Positions 8,572 to 17,307 of a stretch of 64,000 bases of DNA are shown piece by piece. The position numbers were made by a program, and so were the translations under genes. Each line of letters begins with the position of its first letter. Within the stretch, counting starts at the first letter, position 1. This DNA comes from Terriglobia bacterium (GTDB lineage: Bacteria; Acidobacteriota; Terriglobia; Terriglobales; Acidobacteriaceae), in the NCBI GenBank assembly GCA_020073015.1, contig JAIQFZ010000008.1:1-64000 (forward strand), in the 5' to 3' direction. The notes below the pieces were generated by a model, which searched no databases, was not told where the DNA came from, and saw nothing but the letters and a program-made list of their open reading frames with translations.

Positions 8572-11500
8572 ATGCGTCCGGTCTTCCTGGCCCTCTCTTT
8601 GGCGTTTGTATTCACGCTGCGCACCTCGAGTGCACTGGCGCAGGACGTTCTCACCGGCGACGAATGGGTACGTGCGAAGGTGGAGGCGTGTCGCGCCCTG
8701 GAAGTGCATCGCGCTCAGGATCTCGACCGGCTCAGAACCAAACTGCAGGCAAGCGCGCTCTCAGCTGAGGAGTTGCGATTCCCTGAGAAAGAAACCCGCG
8801 ATTACGAGAACGCACTGAAGAAAGAACGCAAAACGCGTCTTCACGACCTGGAGTTCCTGCTATTTCAGCGCAAGGGCAAAGCGCTGGAAAAAACCTTCCT
8901 GGAGCAGACGGTGTCCACGTCAAAACCGTCCGGTCAGGACAAGGCGTCATTGCGGCGGGCGGTTCGCCTGTTTGCCGAAGGCGTGACACCGTGCCTGCTG
9001 AATGCGTTCGAAACAACCCTGGTGGTCGCGGATTTCGGCTTGCCTCTCCGAAGAGAGTTCACCGGTCCCGGAGTGCGGTCGTGGCAAGTTCTGGAAGCGG
9101 TGGGGGACGAATACGCGCGCCAGGCAGAACGTGGCAAGACGCTGGAGGAAAGCTATCTCGAACTCCGCCCCGCCGAATGGGCGCCGAACGAGTATCTGAT
9201 CGAGGCCATGTTGCAGGGAATGATCGAGGCTTCTCCGAACGCCGGGATGCTCTCCGCATCCGACCGGAAACAGCTGTCCTCGCGCCTGGAGGACTTCTTG
9301 CGTCTTAGCGCGGAACCGCTGCGTATCGGAGTCGCTGTGGATTTGCTGGTGGGTGACTTCGAGCGCGAGATCGGCATTCGCAGCCGGGAGAGTTCCGCGG
9401 ACCGTCTGCAGAAGCAGCTCCAGCAGCAGCTTTTCGCGGACGTTGGCATGCTGCGCACGCTCGTGGATACGCCGCCGCGGGAGACGCTGCGACGCGCAGA
9501 ATCGATTGTGGACGATTGGCTCAAAACAGACGCATGGACGGCATTGCAGGACCGCCTCTACGCCGATCCTTTTGCCGCCTATTGGCTGTTCGTGCAAAGC
9601 GGATTTGTCGTCCGCCGCCCCGCCGCCTTCCAGGGAGCCCGGTTGCGTGTGGACGAAGGCACGCCGGAACTCCGGCAATTCAACGGGTTCTCCCTGCGTG
9701 AGTGCCAGGCCACAATCCAGCGCTCCCGGGTGCCCTCCTTCTTCCCGGAAAAATACTTTGCCGTGGAACGTGCAATGACGTCGGCGGTGCTGTCACGTGC
9801 CCAGTTTTTTCAGCGCGCCGAGCAGATGGGGATTGCTCTGGCTGACCGGGATATGTTGGCGCGGGTACTTCCAGCCTCCGACACGGGCGACGGCGAGGTT
9901 TCCAGCCTCGGCCTGATGAGCGTCTTCATCGACGATGCCACCCGGTTTCAGAGGAAAAAGAACCGGCACGCATGGGTGGCCGGTCTCGAAGTGATTGAGC
10001 AAGCGAAGCGCGAGGTCCTCCAGCGGGAGGTCGCCGCACTGCCGGAAACTCCGGAGAAGAGTCGTCTGGCGGCGTACTTGCGCACCGCCGGCGAGTGGAT
10101 GCTGGAACTGGAACGGCGCCAGGCGACCGACAAGGACTTCCAGTTGCCCAACGGCGGCGGCCCTATCGGATGGGGGCTTCGGCGCACTGTGATCGCCAAC
10201 GGACTTCCCAAAGAGCTCTGGGTTCCTGAGGGTGTGGGCGGCCCAGCCTTTGCCCGAATGGTGGACCGGGTGGTTCCCAACGGCTGCCGGTCCTTCTCCT
10301 GCGACCAGAGCAGCGGTAGCCGTTCCCTCGAGTTTCTTGATTCCGGAGAGCGCTACTATAAGGCGCTGGTCACCGTGATTGATGACGCACAGGACTTTCT
10401 CAACGTTGAACAATACGACTGGAAGCTCGATCGTGGCGGCAAGGAGATCGCTTATCGCATCATGGCCAAGAAGCTGGGTCTGAATGGCCAGCAGTATGAC
10501 GCTTTGGTTGATGAGTTCCGCGAAGGCTTACCGTCCAGTGCTGGTGCTTCGCGAAAAGCCCTCTTCTACGATCTGCCCACGAAGTCGAGCAAGAACCTCC
10601 TCTTCTACAAGCTGTTTGCCGGCAGCGAACAGGAGCCGGTCCGGACCCTGCGGTTGCGTATCGAACAGGCGACGGGTGGTGTGCTCCGCTGTCCAAACCT
10701 GGCTGGCTGTGGAGACCTGTCCAAACTCTACGCGAAGACTGGCGCGCGCTTCCAGGCCCGCCGACAGGGGGAAGCAGATTACCGCGAGTCGTGGGAGATT
10801 TATCGCGAACTGCAAGGCATGTTCGAACCCGAGGCGCCAAGCCTGGAGCAGACTCGGCCGCAGCGATCGCTGGCCGCGTACGTGAAAAATCAAGGCAATG
10901 TGCAGCGCTTCATCAATCGCTACGGCTTGAAACGGGCGGACAGCCCGGAGCGTCCTTTTGACATCAATGTGATCACGGAGGGAAAGCGGGACGCATGGAA
11001 CTGGCTGCTCAAAACCGGCAAGCTGCAGAACCCCATGATGGAGTTCAACGTGCGCTACCTGCCGTGGAAGGGAGCGATTGAGTATCCGTGGCACGTCGGC
11101 AAGCTTCCGCTTTCCGGGCGATGGTCCGCCGGAGTTGTGCCCGTACCCTACGTACCGTGGCCGTGGCTCCAAGCCGTCCCGGGCTTTGGCTGGATGGATA
11201 TCCCACTCAGTATGGTGGGACAGCACTTTCTGGCCACCGACATTCGCAACGGCTGGGGCATCTCTACGCACACCAAGCACGTCGCCAGCGAGTCGGATGC
11301 TCTGGAAAGCGGCATGGGATTCGGAACCAAGTACTTCAACGTGTATGAGGATTTCCGCACCTGGCACGACACCGGGGTGGTGGCTCGCGGACCCGTCGTC
11401 GAAGATGCCAACGGAGTGTTCGTGAACTGGTTCAATCGCGCCCGCCGGAACAATCGCGGGCTGCCGGAATCGCGCAATGTCCCGATTCGGCGTCTTTCGT

Positions 11501-12204
11501 CGGAAGAGTACGGCTACCGCGGACCTGACGGGGTCAGCGCTCGGACGTGGGCGTTGACCACCGATCCGGATGCCCAGGACTACAACTACCGCGGTATTTT
11601 TCTGGCGGCGCTGGCGGCAGCCCGGGACAACATCTACATTGAAAACGCCTTCTATGCCGACCCGATGATTTCACGCATGCTGGTTCTCAAAGCCCGCGAA
11701 TTCCGCGCGCGCGTTAACTGCGAAGGTCTCACGCAATCAGCGTGTGCCGTCAAGAAACGCGATGCGGTGAACATCTATCTCGTTCTCCCCTGGGCCACCG
11801 ACCAGCCTATGGTTGACATGGCAGGCCGCACCGACTTCTACGAAATGATCAATGAGGGCGCGAAGATCTACCTCTGGCAGCCGCCGCAGGGATATGCCGC
11901 GAAACGAATGTTGCATACCAAGGCGTGGCTGGTGGACTATCGCGCGGGAGAGTCAGCGCTCGTCTACGTGGGCTCGCATAATGCCGACCGGCGCAGCCTA
12001 TGGTCCGACAACGAGATGGGATTTGTCTCCATGTCCCCAGAGCTGGCCCGCGACGTCTACGACAATCTGTTCATGCGCGACATGCGGCAGGAAGCCTTTC
12101 GTGTTGCCCCCGTCAGCTTTGAACTGGAACGCAAAGTCCGACCGAAACGTGCTATGGGCCGGTTCGTTCGCGGCCTGATGGCAGAAGTCTTCTGGTTCTT
12201 CTAG
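8572..12204 (+). CDS. exported phospholipase D-type protein, 1,210 aa
   Basis: Signal peptide MRPVFLALSLAFVFTLRTSSALAQ, then about 500 residues of helical, uncharacterised sequence, then a phospholipase D domain in the C-terminal half. The second catalytic motif is textbook: HTKAWLVD, then VYVGSHNADRRS (HxKx4D...GSxN). The first is less regular (GISTHTKHVASESD), followed by the usual FRTWHDTGVVARGP stretch. Such enzymes form a phospho-histidine intermediate and cleave or transfer phosphodiesters, often phosphatidyl groups. ATG 8572 is preferred over ATG 8539 because it begins the signal peptide and has GAGGA six bases upstream. It is more than twice the usual family length because of the N-terminal extension. 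Likely substrate is envelope phospholipid, but this is inference. Confidence 0.85.
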   Translation: MRPVFLALSLAFVFTLRTSSALAQDVLTGDEWVRAKVEACRALEVHRAQDLDRLRTKLQASALSAEELRFPEKETRDYENALKKERKTRLHDLEFLLFQRKGKALEKTFLEQTVSTSKPSGQDKASLRRAVRLFAEGVTPCLLNAFETTLVVADFGLPLRREFTGPGVRSWQVLEAVGDEYARQAERGKTLEESYLELRPAEWAPNEYLIEAMLQGMIEASPNAGMLSASDRKQLSSRLEDFLRLSAEPLRIGVAVDLLVGDFEREIGIRSRESSADRLQKQLQQQLFADVGMLRTLVDTPPRETLRRAESIVDDWLKTDAWTALQDRLYADPFAAYWLFVQSGFVVRRPAAFQGARLRVDEGTPELRQFNGFSLRECQATIQRSRVPSFFPEKYFAVERAMTSAVLSRAQFFQRAEQMGIALADRDMLARVLPASDTGDGEVSSLGLMSVFIDDATRFQRKKNRHAWVAGLEVIEQAKREVLQREVAALPETPEKSRLAAYLRTAGEWMLELERRQATDKDFQLPNGGGPIGWGLRRTVIANGLPKELWVPEGVGGPAFARMVDRVVPNGCRSFSCDQSSGSRSLEFLDSGERYYKALVTVIDDAQDFLNVEQYDWKLDRGGKEIAYRIMAKKLGLNGQQYDALVDEFREGLPSSAGASRKALFYDLPTKSSKNLLFYKLFAGSEQEPVRTLRLRIEQATGGVLRCPNLAGCGDLSKLYAKTGARFQARRQGEADYRESWEIYRELQGMFEPEAPSLEQTRPQRSLAAYVKNQGNVQRFINRYGLKRADSPERPFDINVITEGKRDAWNWLLKTGKLQNPMMEFNVRYLPWKGAIEYPWHVGKLPLSGRWSAGVVPVPYVPWPWLQAVPGFGWMDIPLSMVGQHFLATDIRNGWGISTHTKHVASESDALESGMGFGTKYFNVYEDFRTWHDTGVVARGPVVEDANGVFVNWFNRARRNNRGLPESRNVPIRRLSSEEYGYRGPDGVSARTWALTTDPDAQDYNYRGIFLAALAAARDNIYIENAFYADPMISRMLVLKAREFRARVNCEGLTQSACAVKKRDAVNIYLVLPWATDQPMVDMAGRTDFYEMINEGAKIYLWQPPQGYAAKRMLHTKAWLVDYRAGESALVYVGSHNADRRSLWSDNEMGFVSMSPELARDVYDNLFMRDMRQEAFRVAPVSFELERKVRPKRAMGRFVRGLMAEVFWFF

Positions 12205-12213
12205 CAGGCTGCG
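12200..12213 (+). repeat. interspersed repeat copy 2 (TCTAGCAGGCTGCG)
   Basis: Exact 14-base match to 1526-1539. It overlaps the TAG stop of the phospholipase D-type gene, so the element is inserted at, or supplies, the end of that reading frame. The 148 bases on to the next gene hold nothing else that I can identify. Confidence 0.5.
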
Positions 12214-12361
12214 TAGAAACTTGATCCGGCACTTGTTTTTGGGGGCGGCGCAGAGCTTCAGCGTTGCGGTAACTGGCTTGTTTCTCATCGCCAGCTCTAG
12301 CTGCTACGGTCACACTGTAGTGTAGAAGATACTTTGTCCGCAGCCGTCTCGTGGACCGCGG

Positions 12362-13270
12362 TCAGTTGCCGAGCGGCGAAGTGCGCTGCGAAGCAGGTGC
12401 GAACTGCAGACACGCGCGCAGGGCATGGTGGTCAGAAAAGGAGATGGGCCGGATGGCAACCGGGCCCGCATCGAGGTTTCGCAGAAAGAGCCAATCCAGT
12501 TGCATGCGGAACCAGCGAGAGGTTGGCGTCTTTCGCGGAAATGCCGAAGCATATCCCAGCGCGTTCATGTAGCGCAGAACTCCGGCGCCCTGATCTGGAG
12601 CGCCCACGACCGGAAGCGTGTGTCCGACCCAGCGGTAAGGATTGGTATTCAAATCACCCCCAACCAGAACCGGGCCAAGGTAGGCGGCCGCCTCCTCGGC
12701 CACCGGCCGTAACTGTTCCAGCCGCGCCTTGAGGTTGACTCGCGTGTCCAAGTGTACATTGTAAATCCGGAGTTGCCCCGCAGGAGTCTGCACCGTGACA
12801 GCAAGCGCAACTCGCCGCCGCGACCTCCAGAGGAGATCATTCCGCTGGAGCGCGATGACGCGAGTCTCGACGATTGGGTGGCGGCTTAGCACCGCCAGCC
12901 CCTCCTGTTCTCCACTGCGCAGTTCGAATCCGGGCGCATACGCGATCTGCATCCCGAGCACACGTGCAATATCGTCCACGGCGCCAACCTCACCTTCGCG
13001 CGGACGGACCACTTCCTGGAACAGCATTACGTCGGCTCGCTCGAAGCCGCCGGCTTCCCCCAAAGCAGTAAGGATTGCCTGGCTGTCGCGGGTACCGTGT
13101 AAATTTAGGGAAAGCACAGAGATCGTGCATTTTGCCGCGATTTGTTGCGAAGGTGACGGCTCGCCGTAGGCAGAAAGAGAAAGAACGGCTGAATACAGCA
13201 ACGACAAAAGGGTCGCGAATAGGAACGATCGCATAGAGAGCCTTGGTTGCAGTTGGGAGATACGGAGCAT
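12362..13270 (-). CDS. exported endonuclease/exonuclease/phosphatase-family protein
   Basis: About 302 residues. A signal peptide begins MRSFLFATLLSLLYSAVLSLSAYG after a short basic lead. The DNase I-like fold motifs are all present in order: LSLNLHGTRD (metal-site Asn), LFQEVV (Glu), YNVHLD, GGDLNTNP and SDHHAL. The family hydrolyses phosphodiesters or phosphomonoesters with Mg2+, and secreted members attack extracellular DNA or phospholipid head groups. Two adjacent ATG codons (13273 and 13270) overlap the TGA of the upstream phosphoesterase. GGAG lies five bases before the second ATG, so I place the start at 13270. Translation is therefore coupled to the upstream reading frame. Confidence 0.85.
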   Translation of the reverse strand: MLRISQLQPRLSMRSFLFATLLSLLYSAVLSLSAYGEPSPSQQIAAKCTISVLSLNLHGTRDSQAILTALGEAGGFERADVMLFQEVVRPREGEVGAVDDIARVLGMQIAYAPGFELRSGEQEGLAVLSRHPIVETRVIALQRNDLLWRSRRRVALAVTVQTPAGQLRIYNVHLDTRVNLKARLEQLRPVAEEAAAYLGPVLVGGDLNTNPYRWVGHTLPVVGAPDQGAGVLRYMNALGYASAFPRKTPTSRWFRMQLDWLFLRNLDAGPVAIRPISFSDHHALRACLQFAPASQRTSPLGN

Positions 13271-14236
13271 CATTTCTCCTTCCCCGGTGCGCCCGGCACT
13301 TCGATTTCGACCTTGTCGGGTTGGGCCCAAGTTGTCTTGCCGTCCTTCATATCGAACCGGTTCATGGTGACGATCATCTTTGCGCCTTCGACTTCGACCA
13401 GCAGGTAGTCGTAGTTCACCTTCTCCTCGAACAACGGATCACCCGCGTCGCGCGCAACCGGATAGGGATGAGCTCCGCCGGTAACGAAATAAACAACGCC
13501 GCCATGCTCGTGGCGCTCATAATTATGAACATGTCCCGCGAACACGACAAAGCGCGCCCGTGTTCCCTGCTGCCGGGTCTCCAGCCATTGCGCCAGCTTT
13601 GCCTCTTGAACGCGTACCCCATGACCGTTGCCTGTGATGGTCGGGGACGACAGAGTGTAGGGCGGATGATGAAGAACAAGGATCACAAAGTTGATCTCTG
13701 CGGGCGCGTGATCCAGTGGTCGTGGAGCCATTGTCCCTGCGCGCCTGATAGCTCCTCGAGTGAACTGTCGAGCACCAGGATCAGCGCGCTAGCGGCACGT
13801 ACCGAGTAGTAACGGCTGTTCTCGAGTTCCGGAAAATGCCGGAAATAGTTGGCCAGCGCCCTCGTCTTGTCCCCGCGCAGGTCGTGGTTGCCGAGGACCG
13901 GAAACGTCAGGATGGATCGTGCCCGCCACGCGGCGACCTCCTCGTCCCATACCTTCCAATCTTCTGTGCTATCTCCTTTAGCGACCAGATCTCCGCTCAG
14001 ACAAACGAAGGCTGGGCACCCGCGTCAGCAATCGCCTGGACCAGTGCCCGTCGCGCGTCTGCGTTCGAGACGTTGGCCTTTTTTGGACTGGTAAAACGCA
14101 TATCGCCGTAGGCGACGAACCGGAATGGAGCGTGCAGGCTAAGATTGATTTCACGCCCTTCTGCAAAAAGCGAAGGCGAGAACCCGACGAGAAAAAGAAT
14201 CAGTCGGAAGACACCCCGCTGCCTGCGTTTGACCAT
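13270..14236 (-). pseudogene. metallophosphoesterase (calcineurin-like), two frameshifts
   Basis: Three reading-frame segments together give one complete phosphoesterase. The first, from ATG 14236, has a signal-like stretch (FRLILFLVGFSPSLFA) and VAYGDMRF, ending near QPSFV. The second has LSGDLVAKGD, LGNHDLRGD and LILVLDSS. The third has VLHHPPYTLSS, FAGHVHNYER and a beta tail to GAPGKEK. Thus all five metal-ligand blocks (GD, GD, GNHD, HH, GHxH) survive. The joins, near 13996 and 13730, each look like loss of a single base. Either the gene is very recently inactivated or the sequence has two indel errors. It is coupled (TGA/ATG overlap) to the downstream exported phosphatase-family gene. 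Confidence 0.75.
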
Positions 14237-14345
14237 GCCAACATCGTACTCTCCAGCGAACTGATTGTCCGTGATGTACCTATCGAGCCTTGCAGGCGAT
14301 GACGAGCCATCATCAGTAGCTGGTCCTGGCAGCACCGCACCGGAT

Positions 14346-14506
14346 CTATTCTTCCGGCTTCCCTTCCGGCGTTGGCTCGGGCATTAGCTGCTGAGTAGGA
14401 CCGGGCGTCCGGCGCTGCGGCACGGGTTCTTTCTCTTCCTTGCCTTCCTCTACTACATTACAATCATCAAGCCCTTGCCGAGTGAGATGGCAACTGTTCG
14501 TAAAAG
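14346..14506 (-). pseudogene. short C-terminal tail with no start codon
   Basis: On the minus strand, after an in-frame TAA, a frame without ATG reads PAFTNSCHLTRQGLDD, then a Glu/Pro-rich tail: EEGKEEKEPVPQRR, then PEPTPEGKPEE and TAG. The acidic proline-rich end looks like a genuine protein C-terminus whose body has been lost. It abuts the tRNA-fragment junction at 14637, consistent with truncation by integration or deletion. The parent protein is not recognised. Confidence 0.3.
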
Positions 14507-14636
14507 CGGGTCGTTATCTGAACGCCTCAGTTGACAAATTCCGAGCCACAGCATCAGCAAGTTATAAGGAGAATGCGGGAAAGGTTTTTCGAACCGCTGT
14601 CGCCGAATGTGTCGCGCTCAATTTTGGGTCCGATTA

Positions 14637-14681
14637 TTGACACGGTAGAGGTCTGGGGTTCGAGTCCCCACGTGTCTACCA
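14637..14681 (+). other. 3' half of a tRNA gene (attachment-site-like scar)
   Basis: Read as a tRNA from the anticodon loop onward, every element has the right length: loop TTGACAC (anticodon GAC, Val), stem strand GGTAG, variable loop AGGTC, T stem TGGGG/CCCCA around TTCGAGT, acceptor strand CGTGTCT, discriminator A and CCA. The bases upstream cannot pair with GGTAG, so the 5' half is absent. An alternative reading is that GACACG at 14639-14644 pairs with CGTGTC, making an acceptor/T-arm minihelix. Integrases that recombine in tRNA genes leave such 3' fragments at the far end of the inserted element. The Val identity is tentative. Confidence 0.6.
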
Positions 14682-14717
14682 TATCTTTCAATCAGTTACA
14701 GTCCGCGACGCCTCATC

Positions 14718-14740
14718 GCAAGGCTCCAAATGGCTCCATT
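14718..14740 (+). repeat. 23-bp direct repeat, left copy
   Basis: Identical to 34060-34082. The core consists of two near-identical octamers, AGGCTCCA and TGGCTCCA, two bases apart. It lies 37 bases after the tRNA fragment. The repeat pair encloses about 19.3 kb that contains remnants of both a tyrosine and a serine recombinase, so the pair may be attL/attR-like. Confidence 0.6.
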
Positions 14741-14805
14741 AAGGACGCTGCCGGTAGCCCGTACGGTGGAGTTGACTTCGCTCCAGTTCCTCAAACGGGT
14801 ATGTG

Positions 14806-14842
14806 ACCCGGAACGCCGGAGTGCGCGGGACAACTTCCGGGT
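14806..14842. other. inverted repeat downstream of the Hsp15 gene
   Basis: Eight-base perfect arms ACCCGGAA (14806-14813) and TTCCGGGT (14835-14842) with a 21-base loop, about 20 bases past the stop of the minus-strand Hsp15 gene. No T run follows on the minus strand, so termination is only a possibility. Confidence 0.3.
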
Positions 14843-14862
14843 TCGCCGTCATTCGCCTGCGG

Positions 14863-15243
14863 TCAGGCTCTCCCCCGGAACTGGATGATTTGCCGGCGAT
14901 CGCGTTTTGATGGTCTGCCTGCGGGTAACTGTTCGAACTGCTTCATCGCCTTACGCTCCGCTGCCACCTTCAGGCGCAGCTCCCGGCTCGCCTCTGTCTC
15001 GCGGTAGAGCGTTTGCGCAACCGAAGCCGGGCCGCGCACCTCGCTGAGAAGCAGGACTGCCACCTGAAAGTCGCCGCCGTCGTTTGTCACTCGCAGCATG
15101 TCTCCAATCCGGACCTCGCGCGCAGGCTTGGCGGGCTGCCCGTTGGATTGAATTCTGCCAAGCTCACATGCTCGTGCAGCCAATGCGCGCGTCTTGAAGA
15201 ATCTGGCGGCCCAGAGCCACTTGTCCATTCTTACGCTGGCCAT
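14863..15243 (-). CDS. hslR: S4-domain RNA-binding protein, Hsp15 type
   Basis: A 126-residue protein opening MASVRMDKWLWAARFFKTR and continuing LAARACELGRIQSNGQPAKPAREVRIGD: the S4 alpha-L RNA-binding fold in its Hsp15 form, with the conserved RxDKWLWxxRFFKTR start. The basic C-terminus (RPSKRDRRQIIQF) is also typical. Hsp15 binds 50S subunits carrying stalled nascent chains and helps recycle them. A second ATG five codons in (MDKWLW) is an alternative start. Usually a chromosomal housekeeping gene, so its place inside the repeat-bounded region argues that not all of that region is foreign. Confidence 0.9.
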   Translation of the reverse strand: MASVRMDKWLWAARFFKTRALAARACELGRIQSNGQPAKPAREVRIGDMLRVTNDGGDFQVAVLLLSEVRGPASVAQTLYRETEASRELRLKVAAERKAMKQFEQLPAGRPSKRDRRQIIQFRGRA

Positions 15244-15575
15244 TGATCTATTTTGCTATAGGTGCGGGATTCTAGCCGGGATCGAACCCCCATTCCATCC
15301 AATTCTGGGATAACGTCAGGGTGCGCCGTCAATCGCCAAGATGGCCAGTCGGACCACATCACCTGCTGGCTGAATTTCCGGTCAAGTGGTTTGGGGCTAC
15401 GCCGACGGCTCCCTCCACCCACTTCCGTGAATGCAGGTTTCCCAAGGCGACCAAAGTCGAATGTCAGAGAAAGCGGTCTCCTGTGCAATGCAGCGGGGCT
15501 TCTACATAACTCGTTCGGATTGGGCCACTATCTTGAAAAGAGCTTAGAATTGCGTCTCGGTGAGAGGAGGACTAC
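15244..15575. other. 332-base intergenic region between divergent genes
   Basis: Separates the minus-strand Hsp15 gene from the plus-strand arylsulfotransferase gene, so it should hold both promoters. I found no convincing sigma-70 hexamers. GAGAGGAGG at the right end is the ribosome site of the next gene. Confidence 0.4.
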
Positions 15576-16817
15576 ATGGCCAAGAATTCAGCGGCAAAGA
15601 TCACCAGGCGCAGTTTTGCGGGGATATGCATGGGTGCGGCTGTCGCCGGAAGCGCAGGGTTGGAGTCTATAAGTCAAATTGGTGGAACCCAGGCCGCTAG
15701 CAACTCGGCTCGAACGACCGCCGTTGACCAGAATCCGATCCGGCGTCGGGGCACGGGCCTGCGCGCCCTTGATATTGATCGAGCTTCGGCCGGGCTGACG
15801 ATGTTTGCGTCAGCGGGCGAGCGAATGGTTTACTTGATTGATCTCCACGGCACAGTCGTCCACACCTGGAAAATGCCATATCCCCCGGGCTCGTATGGCT
15901 ACCTCACGGAGAAGGGCACTCTCTTTTACAACGGGCAGATCCCCAACGAGACCTTTCTGGGGAAGGGGCCTTTTAAAGGCGGCGCTGCACTGGAGGCAGA
16001 CTGGAATGGCAAGGTCCTGTGGGAGGTGCGTCAACGAGATCATCATCACGACGGCCGGCTACTCAAGAACGGCAACGTTCTCCTGCTCTGCGCCCGGGAG
16101 CTACCCGATGACGTAGCGAAGAAAGTTCAAGGCGGCCGGCCCGGAACCGAAGTGAACGGGAAGATTTGGGCCGATTATTTGGTGGAGTTGACGAAAGACG
16201 GCCGAACCGTTTGGGAGTGGCGCGCCTGGGAGCATCTTGATCCGGCCAGAGACGTAATCACCGCGATCCAGGACAATCGTTCCGAGTGGACCCATGGGAA
16301 TGGGATCATAGAGCTTTCTGACGGGGACCTGCTGGTAAGTTTCCGGAACATCTCAACGATCATAAGGATTCGTCGGCAAACCGGCGAAATCGTATGGAAG
16401 TTAGGCGCCCCGCCACTCGCGGGCCAGCACGCTCCAACACCGCTGGCGAATGGCAACATCCTCATATTTGACAACGGTCCGCACCGACTGGACCACACCT
16501 TTCCTTTTTCACGGGTGATCGAGGTAAATCCCGCTACCAATGAGATTATGTGGAAGTATCAGGAAGCGAATCTGCACAACTTTTATAGCCCGCGCATCTC
16601 CAACGCACAACGCTTGCCAAACGGCAACACGCTAATTAACGAAGGCTTCTTCGGACGATTCTTTGAGGTGACATCGGAAGGCGACGTTGTTTGGGAGTAC
16701 GTTAACCCTTACTTCGGGCCAGTGAGCGCGACTGCGAAAGCGCAGAGCAACCACGTGTTTCGCGTGTACCGCTATACAGAGGAAGAAATTGAAAGGGCGA
16801 GAAAGTCCGCATCGTAA
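15576..16817 (+). CDS. Tat-exported arylsulfotransferase-like beta-propeller protein
   Basis: 413 residues. ATG 15576 follows GAGGAGG at five bases' distance. The N-terminus has a twin-arginine signal (ITRRSFAGICMGAAVAG, Arg11-Arg12), so the folded protein is exported by Tat. The rest is the ASST propeller: repeated blades with G-x-V-V-W-x-W or similar (GTVVHTWKMPYP, GKVLWEVRQRDHHHDG, GRTVWEWRAWEHLD, GEIVWKLGAP), and WTHGNGIIELSDGDLLVSF. Family enzymes move sulfate between aryl donors and phenols through a phospho-histidine-like sulfo-His; candidate His residues lie in RDHHHDG and WTHGN. The true substrate cannot be told. No disulfide-forming partner gene is adjacent. Confidence 0.85.
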   Translation: MAKNSAAKITRRSFAGICMGAAVAGSAGLESISQIGGTQAASNSARTTAVDQNPIRRRGTGLRALDIDRASAGLTMFASAGERMVYLIDLHGTVVHTWKMPYPPGSYGYLTEKGTLFYNGQIPNETFLGKGPFKGGAALEADWNGKVLWEVRQRDHHHDGRLLKNGNVLLLCARELPDDVAKKVQGGRPGTEVNGKIWADYLVELTKDGRTVWEWRAWEHLDPARDVITAIQDNRSEWTHGNGIIELSDGDLLVSFRNISTIIRIRRQTGEIVWKLGAPPLAGQHAPTPLANGNILIFDNGPHRLDHTFPFSRVIEVNPATNEIMWKYQEANLHNFYSPRISNAQRLPNGNTLINEGFFGRFFEVTSEGDVVWEYVNPYFGPVSATAKAQSNHVFRVYRYTEEEIERARKSAS

Positions 16818-17307
16818 TCTGAGCCGTCACAACACATTTCACCAGATAAGGCAATAGTCCAGAATCAGGGGCTGCGGAACCCCTGCCACATTGGGCTTGT
16901 GACGTCGGCTTCACGTCAAATGTGTGTCGCTCAGCTGTGGCCGTGTAACGGGCAAACCATAGGAGTGGTTGTATTTGGGATTTCGATTTTGAGCCGCCAC
17001 GCGATATCTCTCGGATGGTCGGCGATTCGGAATTTATTTAGAGAATGCGGCGAGATCGGCAGAATAAATTCCGAGTTAGCCGTAACCCTGATGGGCATCG
17101 CTGGTGCTGTGCAGCAACTGGTTCTCTTGTGGCGATCGCCGATCCGCTGGTCAGGGCAAGAGGCTGGATTCCGCTGCAACTTCCCACAAGCCGGCTTCTG
17201 GGCCTTTAGACAATATTTCACTTGTAGGAGCCCGTTTTGCGGCGTCCAAGGCTAAATACGCTGTTCACAAACGTGCTGTTGGAAGTGACGTGGTACGAAA
17301 CAGGTCG
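16818..17307. other. 490-base intergenic region with a hairpin
   Basis: Between convergent genes. CAGGGG (16866-16871) and CCCCTG (16880-16885) form a six-pair hairpin about 50 bases past the arylsulfotransferase stop, a possible weak terminator without a T run. The rest shows no credible coding sequence. Confidence 0.35.

Noticed and set aside
15262-15300. Minus-strand GGGGGTTCGATCCCGGC, tRNA T-arm-like
   Set aside because: Only two base pairs form around TTCGATC and no other tRNA elements surround it.
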